DNA of 64,000 nt from an uncultured Eubacteriales bacterium (lineage in GTDB: Bacteria > Bacillota > Clostridia > Oscillospirales > Oscillospiraceae). Where the stretch lies: positions 1-64,000 of the forward strand of contig URDJ01000004.1 in the NCBI GenBank assembly GCA_900546615.1. Direction: 5' to 3'. The translations under genes were made by a program, and so were the position numbers. Below the pieces are notes generated by a model. That model saw only the letters and a list, made by a program, of their open reading frames with translations. It did not search any database and was not told where the DNA came from. Shown piece by piece: positions 31,666-41,079 of this stretch (positions are counted from its first letter, which is position 1; each line of letters begins with the position of its first letter).

Positions 31666-32621
31666 TGCGCAGGAAAGCGACGAGCAGAGCTGCCCGCCTG
31701 AATGTGGGTGAGGCGCTCGCAAGGTTTTTCAGAGGCAAGGCGGGTTCCGCAAGCATCCCTGCAAAGCTGATGACCTACATTATACTTACCGGTCTGGGTT
31801 TTGTGTTTATCTACCCGCTTATCTACATGATATCTGTCAGCCTTATGGACACGGCCGACCTGGTGGATGCCACGGTGACCTGGGTACCGACGCATTTCAC
31901 TTTTGAAGGCTTCAAAAAGGCAGCGCGGACACTGGAATTCTGGGACGGACTCAAGGACTCGCTCATAATGACGGTGATACCGGCAGGACTTCAGACTCTT
32001 ACGCTTGCCATGGCGGGTTACGGGCTGGCCCGATACCCCGTGCCGTTCAAGAAGTTCTGGGTCGTGCTCGCGGTCTTCATCTTCCTCATCCCCAGCCAGG
32101 TCACGACCATACCTCGGTTCCTGCTTTTCAACACCTACAAGCTGGTCGGTACCATATGGCCCATGTACCTTATTTGTCTACTCGGGCAGGGCATCAAAAG
32201 CTCGGTGTTCCTGCTCATATTCTACAACTACTTCAGCTCCTATCCGAAGGCTATGGACGAAGCGGCAAAAATAGACGGGGCCGGGCCGTGGAAGATATTC
32301 TTCCGCATAGCCATGCCAATGGCAAAGCCCGCGCTGGTGCTGACATATCTGTTCTCGTTCATTTGGATTTGGAACGACACGACACAGATACCGCAGTATT
32401 CGACAGGGGCTGTGACTACCCTGCCCATGCACCTTCAGCAGTTCGTGGACGCTTTCAACAAATTGTATTCCTCCTCCGGCGTCAGCACCGGTGGAGCGTT
32501 GAACGAATCAATACGCCTGGCAGGAACTCTGCTCTCGATACTTCCGCTGATCTTGCTGTATATCATAATTCAGCGGCAATTTGTGGAGAGCATTGAAAAG
32601 ACAGGAATAACGGGAGAATAA
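31665..32621 (+). CDS. Sugar ABC transporter permease, MalG/LplC type (second pair)
   Basis: 318 residues, six membrane segments, EAA loop MDEAAKIDGAGPWKIFFRIA near 205-225, and the typical ending LLYIIIQRQFVESIEKTGITG. ATG 31665 overlaps the TAA of the partner permease. It is followed after 2 bases by a lipoprotein GH31 gene, placing enzyme and transporter in one transcript. Confidence 0.92.
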   Translation: MRRKATSRAARLNVGEALARFFRGKAGSASIPAKLMTYIILTGLGFVFIYPLIYMISVSLMDTADLVDATVTWVPTHFTFEGFKKAARTLEFWDGLKDSLIMTVIPAGLQTLTLAMAGYGLARYPVPFKKFWVVLAVFIFLIPSQVTTIPRFLLFNTYKLVGTIWPMYLICLLGQGIKSSVFLLIFYNYFSSYPKAMDEAAKIDGAGPWKIFFRIAMPMAKPALVLTYLFSFIWIWNDTTQIPQYSTGAVTTLPMHLQQFVDAFNKLYSSSGVSTGGALNESIRLAGTLLSILPLILLYIIIQRQFVESIEKTGITGE

Positions 32622-32623
32622 CG

Positions 32624-35311
32624 ATGCGAAAAACCCTGATTATCGCGGCGGCACTTCTGCTTGTCGCCGCGATTTCTGCCTGCGGGGCGGTTCAGCCCGA
32701 GGTGACCGTTCAGAAAGAACTACAGCTCTATGGTCTGCCGTCGGACGGCCTCGCTCACGAGCCTTACGGCTGGGACAACCTGTACGGCAGCAAGGAAGTG
32801 CCCGAGAAATGGTGGCAGAGAAGCCCAAGGGACCCCAAAGCCGGCGAAGAAGTGGAGATAAACGTATCCGTCGGGATATCCTTGAAGGACAAGGATATCT
32901 GGCTTGAGTGGTCTCTGAACGGAGAGCTCATGGAGCCTGTAAAATGCAGCCACAGGGCGAACGTCAGCGTTGACGGCGTGGAAAGGCTGCGCTGCATAGG
33001 CGAGCTCGGCAGCTTTGAGACCGGAGACAGGGTCGAATACACAGTCTGCGCCGGGACGAATGGAGAAGCGGAAAAACAGCTCGGGATATTTGAGTTTTCA
33101 ATTTCCGAGTGGCAGACGTTTATCCCCGAAAGTATACACGCTGATGAAAGCAGTCTGGTCATTTTCGGCTCGGCCGGAGGCGTGGAAGCCGCGGCCAGGG
33201 CGGAGCTGTCGGACGGCGTGCTTTCGCTCACGGTGGAAGACGGCGCTGAAAAGTCGGGTTTGGAGGAAGCCGGAGAGCTGTCTTTGACAAGCGGCGGACT
33301 TGAGGCCGAATTTGCAGAGGACAGCTGCTCTTTCTCCGCAACGCTCGACGGGCGTGAGCTTTTGAGCATGTGCGAGGGCCTGGAATTGCTGACCGACGGT
33401 GAAAGCGTCAGTGGAGTGAGACTCAGCCTCTCTGCCGTAGATGACGATGCGTTCTATGGGTTCGGCATGAGGTACGATTCGCTATACCAGCGCGGCAAGA
33501 CCGTGGACATCTACTGCGTCAACTGGTATACACAGCAGCAGGGCGAATCCTATACGCCCGTGCCGTTCTACTTTGTGCCGGATAAGTACGGGCTCTTTGT
33601 GGACAGCACCTGTTATTCGCGCTTCGCCATGTGTTCTGAGCGTGAAGACGCCTGCGTTGTGGAGGTGTATACCGAGGACGGCGATGAGCTTTCAGTGCCG
33701 TTTTACTTTATAACAGGGGATAATGCCGACATTCTGTCCAAATACTCGGAGCTGGCCGGGAAGGCGGAACTGCCGCCCGCCTGGGCTTTTGGCCCGTGGA
33801 TATCCGCCAACGAGTGGAACAGGCAATCCGAGATAATGGAGCAGCTGGACGCCACTCTGGAAAATCAGATATCCACCAGCGTAATAGTTATCGAAGCTTG
33901 GAGCGACGAGGAGACCTTCTACATCTGGAACGACGCGGAGTATGAGCCGAATGACGGCTCGGGGGCCTTCAGCTTGGACGATTTTACGTTCTCGGGCAGA
34001 TGGCCTGACCCCGCAGGTATGATCGACGAGCTGCACGAGAACGGGATAAAGGTTCTGCTGTGGCAGATACCGGTGCTCAAATACTCGACGACTGCTCCGG
34101 TACAGTCCATGCGAGACCAGTTTTATGCCGAGGATATGGGTTATGTGTTCAGCCGGGAGGGCGGTTCGACCTACCGTATGCCGTCCGGGACATGGTTCGG
34201 CAGCAGCCTTTTGGTGGACTTCACGAATCCGGAAGCGGCGAGCTGGTTTTTGGAAAAGCGGAGATACCTAATTGACGAGCTGGGCATAGACGGATTCAAG
34301 ACCGACGGCGGCGAGTTCGTCTGGGGAAGTGATGTCGTGGCCTCGAACGGCCTCTCGGGCCGCAGCCTCAGAAACGCATATCCCGATGCCTATGCGCAGG
34401 CGTACTATGACTTCATAAATGCTGACGGGCAGGAGCGGGTGACCTTCAGCCGGGCAGGTGGCAGTTCCATGCAGACGCACCCCCTGTGCTGGATAGGAGA
34501 CCAGCTGTCAGATGAAAAGGCCTTCAAATCGGCAATAATCGCCGCCCAGAGCGCCTCAATGTCCGGCATCCCCTTCGTGGCTTGGGACATCGCGGGTTTC
34601 AGCGGAGACGTGCCGACTACGGAGCTATATTGCCGCAGCGTAGCCCAGGCGGCCTTTTCCCCGGTGATGCAGCTGCACTCGGAGACCAGCGGAGACCCCA
34701 GCCCCAGTGTGGCCCGCACGCCATGGAACATGGCCGAGCGCAAGGGCAGCGATACCTGCCTTGAGGTGTACAAATACTACGCAAACCTCAGAATGAACCT
34801 TTTGCCGTATATCTACTCCGAGGCGGCATATTCAAGCGAGAGCGGTGAGCCGCTCATGCGGAGCATGGCCTATGAGTTCCCAGAGGACAGCGCGGCGGCG
34901 GAGTATGAGTACCAGTATATGTTGGGCCGCAGCCTGCTCGTCGCCCCGGTGACGGAGATATCGAGCGGCCGGGTAGAGGTGTATCTCCCTGAAGGGGAGT
35001 GGTACGGCTTCTTTGACGGGGAACGCTATGAGCCGGGAATACATATTTTCGAATGTGAATTAAACGAGATACCGGTGTTTGTCCGCGGCGGGGCCGTGAT
35101 ACCCCTGAATACTGCGAACGGGGAACTCGGGAGCTATGTGGGAAATGGCACTGAGGACTATTTGGAGCTGGAGTTCTGGTCCTATTCGGAAAAATCGGAA
35201 TATGATTGGTTTGATTACGTTTCGGGAGAGCGCTATACATTGAAGTTCACGGATGAAGGCACGAAGCCGGCTGTTCCATATAAATATGAGGCGCGTTGTT
35301 TTACCGGTTGA
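32624..35311 (+). CDS. Surface lipoprotein glycoside hydrolase family 31 enzyme
   Basis: 895 residues with a lipoprotein signal (MRKTLIIAAALLLVAAISAC). An N-terminal module (GWDNLYG...RDPKAGEE) is shared with the broken GH31 at 37764 and resembles a starch-binding-like beta sandwich. The catalytic part has WAFGPWISANEWNRQ, EAWSDEETFYIWNDAEYE, nucleophile Asp561 in FKTDGGEF and acid/base Asp626 in WIGDQ. It acts at the cell surface on an alpha-glycoside, feeding the adjacent permeases. Close relative of the cytoplasmic GH31 at 13174 and of the pseudogene at 37764. It begins 2 bases after the permease stop. Confidence 0.92.
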   Translation: MRKTLIIAAALLLVAAISACGAVQPEVTVQKELQLYGLPSDGLAHEPYGWDNLYGSKEVPEKWWQRSPRDPKAGEEVEINVSVGISLKDKDIWLEWSLNGELMEPVKCSHRANVSVDGVERLRCIGELGSFETGDRVEYTVCAGTNGEAEKQLGIFEFSISEWQTFIPESIHADESSLVIFGSAGGVEAAARAELSDGVLSLTVEDGAEKSGLEEAGELSLTSGGLEAEFAEDSCSFSATLDGRELLSMCEGLELLTDGESVSGVRLSLSAVDDDAFYGFGMRYDSLYQRGKTVDIYCVNWYTQQQGESYTPVPFYFVPDKYGLFVDSTCYSRFAMCSEREDACVVEVYTEDGDELSVPFYFITGDNADILSKYSELAGKAELPPAWAFGPWISANEWNRQSEIMEQLDATLENQISTSVIVIEAWSDEETFYIWNDAEYEPNDGSGAFSLDDFTFSGRWPDPAGMIDELHENGIKVLLWQIPVLKYSTTAPVQSMRDQFYAEDMGYVFSREGGSTYRMPSGTWFGSSLLVDFTNPEAASWFLEKRRYLIDELGIDGFKTDGGEFVWGSDVVASNGLSGRSLRNAYPDAYAQAYYDFINADGQERVTFSRAGGSSMQTHPLCWIGDQLSDEKAFKSAIIAAQSASMSGIPFVAWDIAGFSGDVPTTELYCRSVAQAAFSPVMQLHSETSGDPSPSVARTPWNMAERKGSDTCLEVYKYYANLRMNLLPYIYSEAAYSSESGEPLMRSMAYEFPEDSAAAEYEYQYMLGRSLLVAPVTEISSGRVEVYLPEGEWYGFFDGERYEPGIHIFECELNEIPVFVRGGAVIPLNTANGELGSYVGNGTEDYLELEFWSYSEKSEYDWFDYVSGERYTLKFTDEGTKPAVPYKYEARCFTG

Positions 35312-35337
35312 GCCGGTGCGCCGGAACGGAGAAATAT

Positions 35338-37749
35338 ATGCTGTATGACTACCTTGTTCCGAAGCTCAGGCCGTTTGCACGGAAAGAAAACATGGTGACT
35401 CGCGGCGGGCTCAGGCTCACCGTGTTGGCAGACAGACTGTTTAGAATTGAGACAGTGCCGAGCGGTGGGTTCGTTGACGAGGCCAGCCAGCTCGTATGGT
35501 ACAGAGACGGCTGCCCAGTACAGTTCAGTCTGAAAGAAGATCGCGGCGTGCTCCGGCTCGATACCGGCGCCGTACAGCTGTGCATTCCTACTGACAGGCC
35601 ACTTGAAGGATATGTGTCCTTCCCGGATGGCAGAGAGGCCGGACTCGACAACGTCGGGAATCTTCTTGGTACTTTCAGAACCCTGGATACGACTGATGGT
35701 AAGCATTTGAGGATATTGCCGGATGTAAACATTTACGACAAGGAACACATTCCCCTTGGCCTGGGAGTGTGCTCTGAAAGCGGTGCCGCGGTGCTGGATG
35801 ACTCGGACAGTCTCCTGCTCATGCCCAACGGAAAACTGGAGCCGCGCCCAAATGGTACCTGTGATCTCTACGTCTTCGCCTACGGTCACGACTACGCCGG
35901 GGCGGTTCGGGCGCTGTATGAGATAAGCGGTTATCCGCCCGCCATACCGCGCTGGGCACTCGGCAACTGGTGGAGCCGTTATTGGCCTTATACTCAGGAC
36001 GAGTACCTTGAACTCATGGAGCGGTTTGATGACGAGGGTATACCAATATCCGTCGCGGTCATTGACATGGACTGGCATTACGTCGATATCGACAGGCAGT
36101 TCGGCATCAGTGAAAAGGGACTGGATGGCGAGGAATACGGGGGAACGGAAGGCTGGACGGGATATACCTGGAACGAGAGCCTGTTTCCGGATCACGTTGC
36201 GTTCCTTAAGAAATTGCATGAGCAGGGCAGGAGGACAAGCCTGAATCTGCACCCGGCCCTTGGCCTGCGCTGGTTTGAAAAGCGCTATGTGGATATGGCG
36301 CGGTATGTGGGCCTCGACCCGGAGACTAAGCGGCACATACCCTTCGCCATACATGACGAGAACTTTGTTGCAGGCTATTTCGATGCTGTCCACCATCCGC
36401 TTGAGGATGAGGGAGTCGACTTCTGGTGGATAGACTGGCAGCAGGGGAACAGGACCGCGCAGAAGGGACTCGACCCGCTCTGGGCGCTGAACCATTATCA
36501 TTGGCTTGACAACGAGCACAGGACCGGCGATGGCCTTATCCTTTCGCGCTACTGCGGCCCCGGCGCACACAGATACCCCGTGGGTTTCAGCGGCGACACG
36601 CTCATGAACTGGGAGTTTCTGCGCTATATGCCATATTTCACGTCAACTTCCGCTAACATCGGCTTTGGCTGGTGGAGCCACGATATTGGAGGACATTACC
36701 ATGGTGAACGCGACGATGAGTTGTACCTCCGCTGGCTGCAATTTGGCGTGTTCAGCCCGATAAACCGCATTCACTGCTGCCCGGCGCCAACGGTGTCGAA
36801 GGAGCCTTGGACCCTTCCATCGGGCGCAAGGGAAATCGCCGCCAAGTGGTTCAGATTGAGGCACATGCTGATACCATATATCTATACTTACGCCTGTCTG
36901 GGAAAGCTGAAGGGTAAGCAGCTGATAAGCCCGATGTATCATCAGTGGCCTGAGGAGCCGGAGGCGTATGAAGCAGATGGACAGTATATGTTTGGTGAAA
37001 GTCTCTTAGTTGCTCCAATTACAGAGCACTCAGAGGATCTTGGCATGGGCGAGGCGGATGTCTGGCTGCCGGAGGGCCGGTGGACGGATATCTTCACGGG
37101 TTTGGTCTACGACGGCGGGCGGAAATTGCATATGCTTCGGGATATGGGCAGCATACCTGCCCTTGCAAAAGCCGGAACTGTGCTTGCGCTCGACGCTGAG
37201 CCCGACAGCCGCTGCACGGAGCCTGAGAAACTGCTCGTGCGCGTTTTCCTTGGAAACGGGACATTCCAGCTGTATGAGGGCAGCCCCAATGAGCCGTCCG
37301 TGACGGTTTTCACTCAGAGCATGGAGGAAGATGGCAGACTCAGTCTGGAGATATCCATGCCGCCGGGGAAGTGGGATACCGGACGCAGCTTTGAACTGAG
37401 GTTCGAGGGGATATTCTCCGGGGAACTTATAATGCACGTTTGGGGGGAGCGGCGCCCAGTAAAAACTCGCCGCTGCGGAGGACTGAGAGCGGAGTTCGCA
37501 CTCCATTCGGGAGAAAATGCAGCATTGGAGCTTCACTGGATGCCGGAGACGCCGAGAGAGCGTTTAGAGCGTGAGCTCCTGCAGCTCCTGATCAGACTGC
37601 CGCAGGACAACATGTATAAGGAAAAGGAGTGGGAGCGGCTTAAAACGATGACAAAAACTGAGATAATGAGGTATGTGCAGAAACTTGATTTCCCCGTGGC
37701 AGGAATAAAAATGCTTGAAGAGCTGTTGTTTGCCGAAGTTACGACATAG
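35338..37749 (+). CDS. Cytoplasmic GH31 alpha-glucosidase-like enzyme
   Basis: 803 residues, no signal peptide. A different GH31 subgroup from its neighbours: RWALGNWWSRYWPYTQDEYL, IDMDWHYVDID, nucleophile Asp366 in FWWIDWQQG, acid/base Asp420 in GFSGDT, and NIGFGWWSHDIGGHYHG. These features match bacterial alpha-glucosidases acting on imported oligosaccharides. The C-terminal 60 residues form a helical extension (ERLERELLQLLIRLPQD) unusual for GH31. ATG 35338 has GGAGA at 35328-35332; the frame is open upstream to 35296 inside the previous gene. Pairs logically with the GH65 phosphorylase for intracellular processing. Confidence 0.9.
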   Translation: MLYDYLVPKLRPFARKENMVTRGGLRLTVLADRLFRIETVPSGGFVDEASQLVWYRDGCPVQFSLKEDRGVLRLDTGAVQLCIPTDRPLEGYVSFPDGREAGLDNVGNLLGTFRTLDTTDGKHLRILPDVNIYDKEHIPLGLGVCSESGAAVLDDSDSLLLMPNGKLEPRPNGTCDLYVFAYGHDYAGAVRALYEISGYPPAIPRWALGNWWSRYWPYTQDEYLELMERFDDEGIPISVAVIDMDWHYVDIDRQFGISEKGLDGEEYGGTEGWTGYTWNESLFPDHVAFLKKLHEQGRRTSLNLHPALGLRWFEKRYVDMARYVGLDPETKRHIPFAIHDENFVAGYFDAVHHPLEDEGVDFWWIDWQQGNRTAQKGLDPLWALNHYHWLDNEHRTGDGLILSRYCGPGAHRYPVGFSGDTLMNWEFLRYMPYFTSTSANIGFGWWSHDIGGHYHGERDDELYLRWLQFGVFSPINRIHCCPAPTVSKEPWTLPSGAREIAAKWFRLRHMLIPYIYTYACLGKLKGKQLISPMYHQWPEEPEAYEADGQYMFGESLLVAPITEHSEDLGMGEADVWLPEGRWTDIFTGLVYDGGRKLHMLRDMGSIPALAKAGTVLALDAEPDSRCTEPEKLLVRVFLGNGTFQLYEGSPNEPSVTVFTQSMEEDGRLSLEISMPPGKWDTGRSFELRFEGIFSGELIMHVWGERRPVKTRRCGGLRAEFALHSGENAALELHWMPETPRERLERELLQLLIRLPQDNMYKEKEWERLKTMTKTEIMRYVQKLDFPVAGIKMLEELLFAEVTT

Positions 37750-37763
37750 CAGGGAAGGTAGCT

Positions 37764-40700
37764 ATGAGAAAAAAGTACTATAAGGCGGATACTGGCAGTC
37801 ATTGTCGCTGTGCTCATGATGCAGGGCAGTATTTGTGCTTTGGCGCTGGACGGCGTATACCATGAGCCCACCGGCTGGGATGACCTGTATGGCGGGAACG
37901 AAGTTACCAGTAATGATTGCGAGCGTTATCCCCGTGATCCTGTGGCCGGTGATAATGTTTACATCAAAATCAAAACCTGGCCGGTGGAGCCGGGAGACGC
38001 CGTTTGGGTGACCTGGTCAAAAAATGGCGTTGAGCAGCAAGCCGTCAACGCGGAGTGGAAATACAATGACGGAAACGACACGCATTGGGAAGCTAATCTG
38101 GGTTCGTTTGCCAAGGGGGACGAGATTACATACTCGGTTCACGCCAACCAAAACGGAGCCAACGAAAAGGTGGAAGGGCCCTGGACATTCATTGTAACAG
38201 ACTGGGATTATGTGACAAACGTGACGTCGGTAAACGACTATAACGGACGTGTTGAGCTGGAATGCGCGTCGACTGCTTCCGCAATTTCTCCTAAGCTCAG
38301 CATATCCTTCCCAACAGAGGGCTGCTTCAGGCTCCAGTTCGAGCCGTTTGGAAGCACGTCTTTCGCCACCGGGCTGACCGATTATACTGTAGACACCTCA
38401 TCCACGGACTATCTCTGGATCAATGGCCCCGGGATAAAGCTGAAGGTGTTTAAAAATCCCTACAAGCTGGAGGTATATGATTCGCAGGGCACGCTGCTGA
38501 CGAAGGAAAGCGATAGAAACTCGTATAGAAGTCTTGCTTTCAGAGGCAACGGAACGGACTTTATAAATGCCGTTGAGGAGAACCTGTATACTCCGAGCAA
38601 CGAATCTTTTTCCGGTTTCGGTATGCGTTATGACACTCTGGATCAGAGAGGCAACAATGTCGATATCTATACGGTCAACTGGTATTTGAATCAGGGGAAC
38701 AAGACGTATCTGCCGATACCGTTCTACATAAGCAACATGGGTTACGGCACATACCTGAATACCACGTACTATACGCAGTACAGGCTGGCCAGTGATGATC
38801 CGTCTCGTGCCACGATAAGGGCAACGGCCGGCGGGACCAAGAATACAGGAATGGACCTGTTTTTCTTTGAAGGCACCCCGAATGAGATATCGCAGAGATA
38901 TGCTGACATATGCGGCACGCCTGAATTGCCGCCGGTGTGGGCATTCGGCCCCTGAATATCTGCAAACGAGTGGAACAAGCAGTCTGAAGTGGAGGAGCAG
39001 CTTGCCCAGACAAAGCTGTACGATATTCCGACAACTGCGATGGTGATAGAGGCATGGGCGGACGAAGAGACTTTCTACATCTGGGGCGACGCCACGTATA
39101 CTCCCCAGAGTGCCACCTGGGTGCCTGAGCAGTCGGATTTCACATTTGGCGGAAGATGGCCTGATCCGGCGGGGATGATAGAGGAACTGCACGAGAACAA
39201 CATTAAGGTGCTGTTGTGGCAGCTTCCTGTCATTAAGTCCTCCTCGAATCCCCCGCAGCAGCTCTCGACAGACGAGGCCTATGCCATCAGCGAGGGCTAT
39301 GTACTTGATGACGGCAGCGGAAGCCCCTACCGCAACAAGGGCGGTTGGTACGGAAATGCGGTTATGCCGGACTTTTCAAACGCAGAGGCCGTCGATTGGT
39401 GGTTCTCAAAGCGAGAGTACCTGATGACGGAAATGGGCGTTGACGGCTTCAAGTGCGACGGCGGAGAATTTGTCTGGGGAAGAAATATCACGGCCTCGGA
39501 CGGCACAAAGGGTGATGAACTGAGAAACCTCTATCCCGATCTCTATGTACAGGAATACTACGATTTCGTAAAAGCAAACAACACTGACGGAGTAGTGTTC
39601 TTCCGTGCAGGCGGGGTTGGCGCAGGACAGCATCCGATCGCCTGGACTGGCGACCAGACTTCGACGTTCAGCGCATACCGCGATGCGATGAGGGCGACCA
39701 TGAACGCGTCGATGTCCGGTGTCCCGTTTGTAACGTGGGACCTTGCCGGGTTCAGCGGCGAGATACCGAGCACGGAGCTTTATAAGCGCAGCGTAACTCA
39801 GGCGGCCTTTTCGCCTATCATGCAGCTCCACTCGGAGTGGGGCGGTGATCCGTCGCCGAGTGTGGCCCGGACGCCCTGGAATATGTACGCTCGCACCGGA
39901 GACATAGATTGTATTAATGTCTATCGCCTCTTTGCAAATTACCGCATGAGCCTCATCCCTTACCTGTACAATCAGGCAAAATATACAATTGCGACCGGAG
40001 TGCCGATGATGCGCTCCATGGCCTATGAGTTCCCCGACGACGACTATGCCGCCGATATGGAGTTCCAGTACATGCTCGGCGAAAATCTGCTTGTCGCGCC
40101 TGTTGAGAACGAGGGCCAGACCAGCAAGCTCATCTATCTGCCGGAAGGCGAGTGGATAGACCTGTTCTGGGGCGCGAAAAGGCCGGGTGGCAGCTTTATC
40201 ACTTATAATGCCGACGTTGACGAATTGCCGGTGTTTGTAAAGTCCGGCTCGGTAATTCCGATGAATCTGAATGCCGACTACGACTTCGGCGGCAGCGTTG
40301 GAAACAGCACCGACAGCTATATCAATTTCACCTTCAGGATCTACCCCAACGGATATCTGGCATATGACTACTACGACTACGTAGGCCAGGCTCAGACTCA
40401 GCTTATAGTTGACGAGGACTTTGACAACGGGACTATATCACTTCAGGTGCCGGCAATGACGAGCGGGCGTTCTCTGCAGATTTTCGCAGATAAGCCGGGC
40501 CAGGTGAAGGTGGACGGCAGCGCGATTCAGGAGTATACCGCATTCGATAGCTTCAAGACTTGCGCGTCCGGTTGGTACTATGATGCCGAGCAGCATCTCA
40601 TCTATGTGAGACTCGGCAGCTCGTCGGCTTCCACAGCCGTTGAGATCAGCGGAGTGAAGAGCGCTCCGTACGAGGCCGAATTTGCAGAGCGCACCGAAGT

Positions 40701-41043
40701 AACTGTCAACACGAATCATACCGGCTTCGAGGGCACTGGCTTTGTCGACGGTTTCGCAGAAGCTGGTGACAGCGTTGAGTTCGACGTTTGGGTTCCCACA
40801 GCGGGAAGCTATACCCTCGGCATTAGGTATTCGGCGGGGACTGAGGCTGCTTCAAGAGACGTGCGCATCAACGGCGCGGAGACAACGCTCCAGGTGCAAA
40901 TGCCCAAAACCCAGGATTGGGATAGCTGGAATATCAGCACCGCAACAGTCACACTCTCAGCCGGTGCCAATACGGTCAAAATTGAATATGGTTCCGGCAG
41001 CAGTGCGGGAATAAATCTGGACAATATCAGGATATACAGTTGA
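37764..41043 (+). pseudogene. Secreted GH31 enzyme with CBM, broken by a frameshift and an in-frame TGA
   Basis: One GH31 gene with two lesions. At the start, ATG 37764 leads into AGA followed by a run of six A (37769-37774). Removing one A restores a signal peptide in the frame used downstream (ILAVIVAVLMMQGSICALA). At 38953-38955 the conserved motif WAFGPWIS reads AFGP-TGA-IS: the tryptophan TGG has become TGA. Beyond it the frame is intact to 41043, with nucleophile FKCDGGEF, acid/base WTGDQ, and a C-terminal CBM35/CBM6-like domain (about 40660-41040, ending GINLDNIRIYS). It is a paralogue of the lipoprotein GH31 at 32624. Either a very recent pseudogene or sequence error; the catalytic half could not be translated from the normal start. 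Confidence 0.85.
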
Positions 41044-41079
41044 TCCACGGTTCGTTGACTATGAAAGGAGGTAGTTCTT

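Noticed and set aside
37764..41043. TGA read as tryptophan (alternative genetic code) because TGA replaces a conserved Trp
   Set aside because: Many intact genes here end in TGA exactly at the family C-terminus, often overlapping the next start codon (for example 13177, 15828, 17659, 25404, 35311), so TGA is a normal stop.
13174..41043. Naming the GH31 enzymes as sulfoquinovosidase (YihQ) or alpha-xylosidase
   Set aside because: Sequence motifs identify GH31 but not these substrates, and no sulfoquinovose or xylose genes are nearby.
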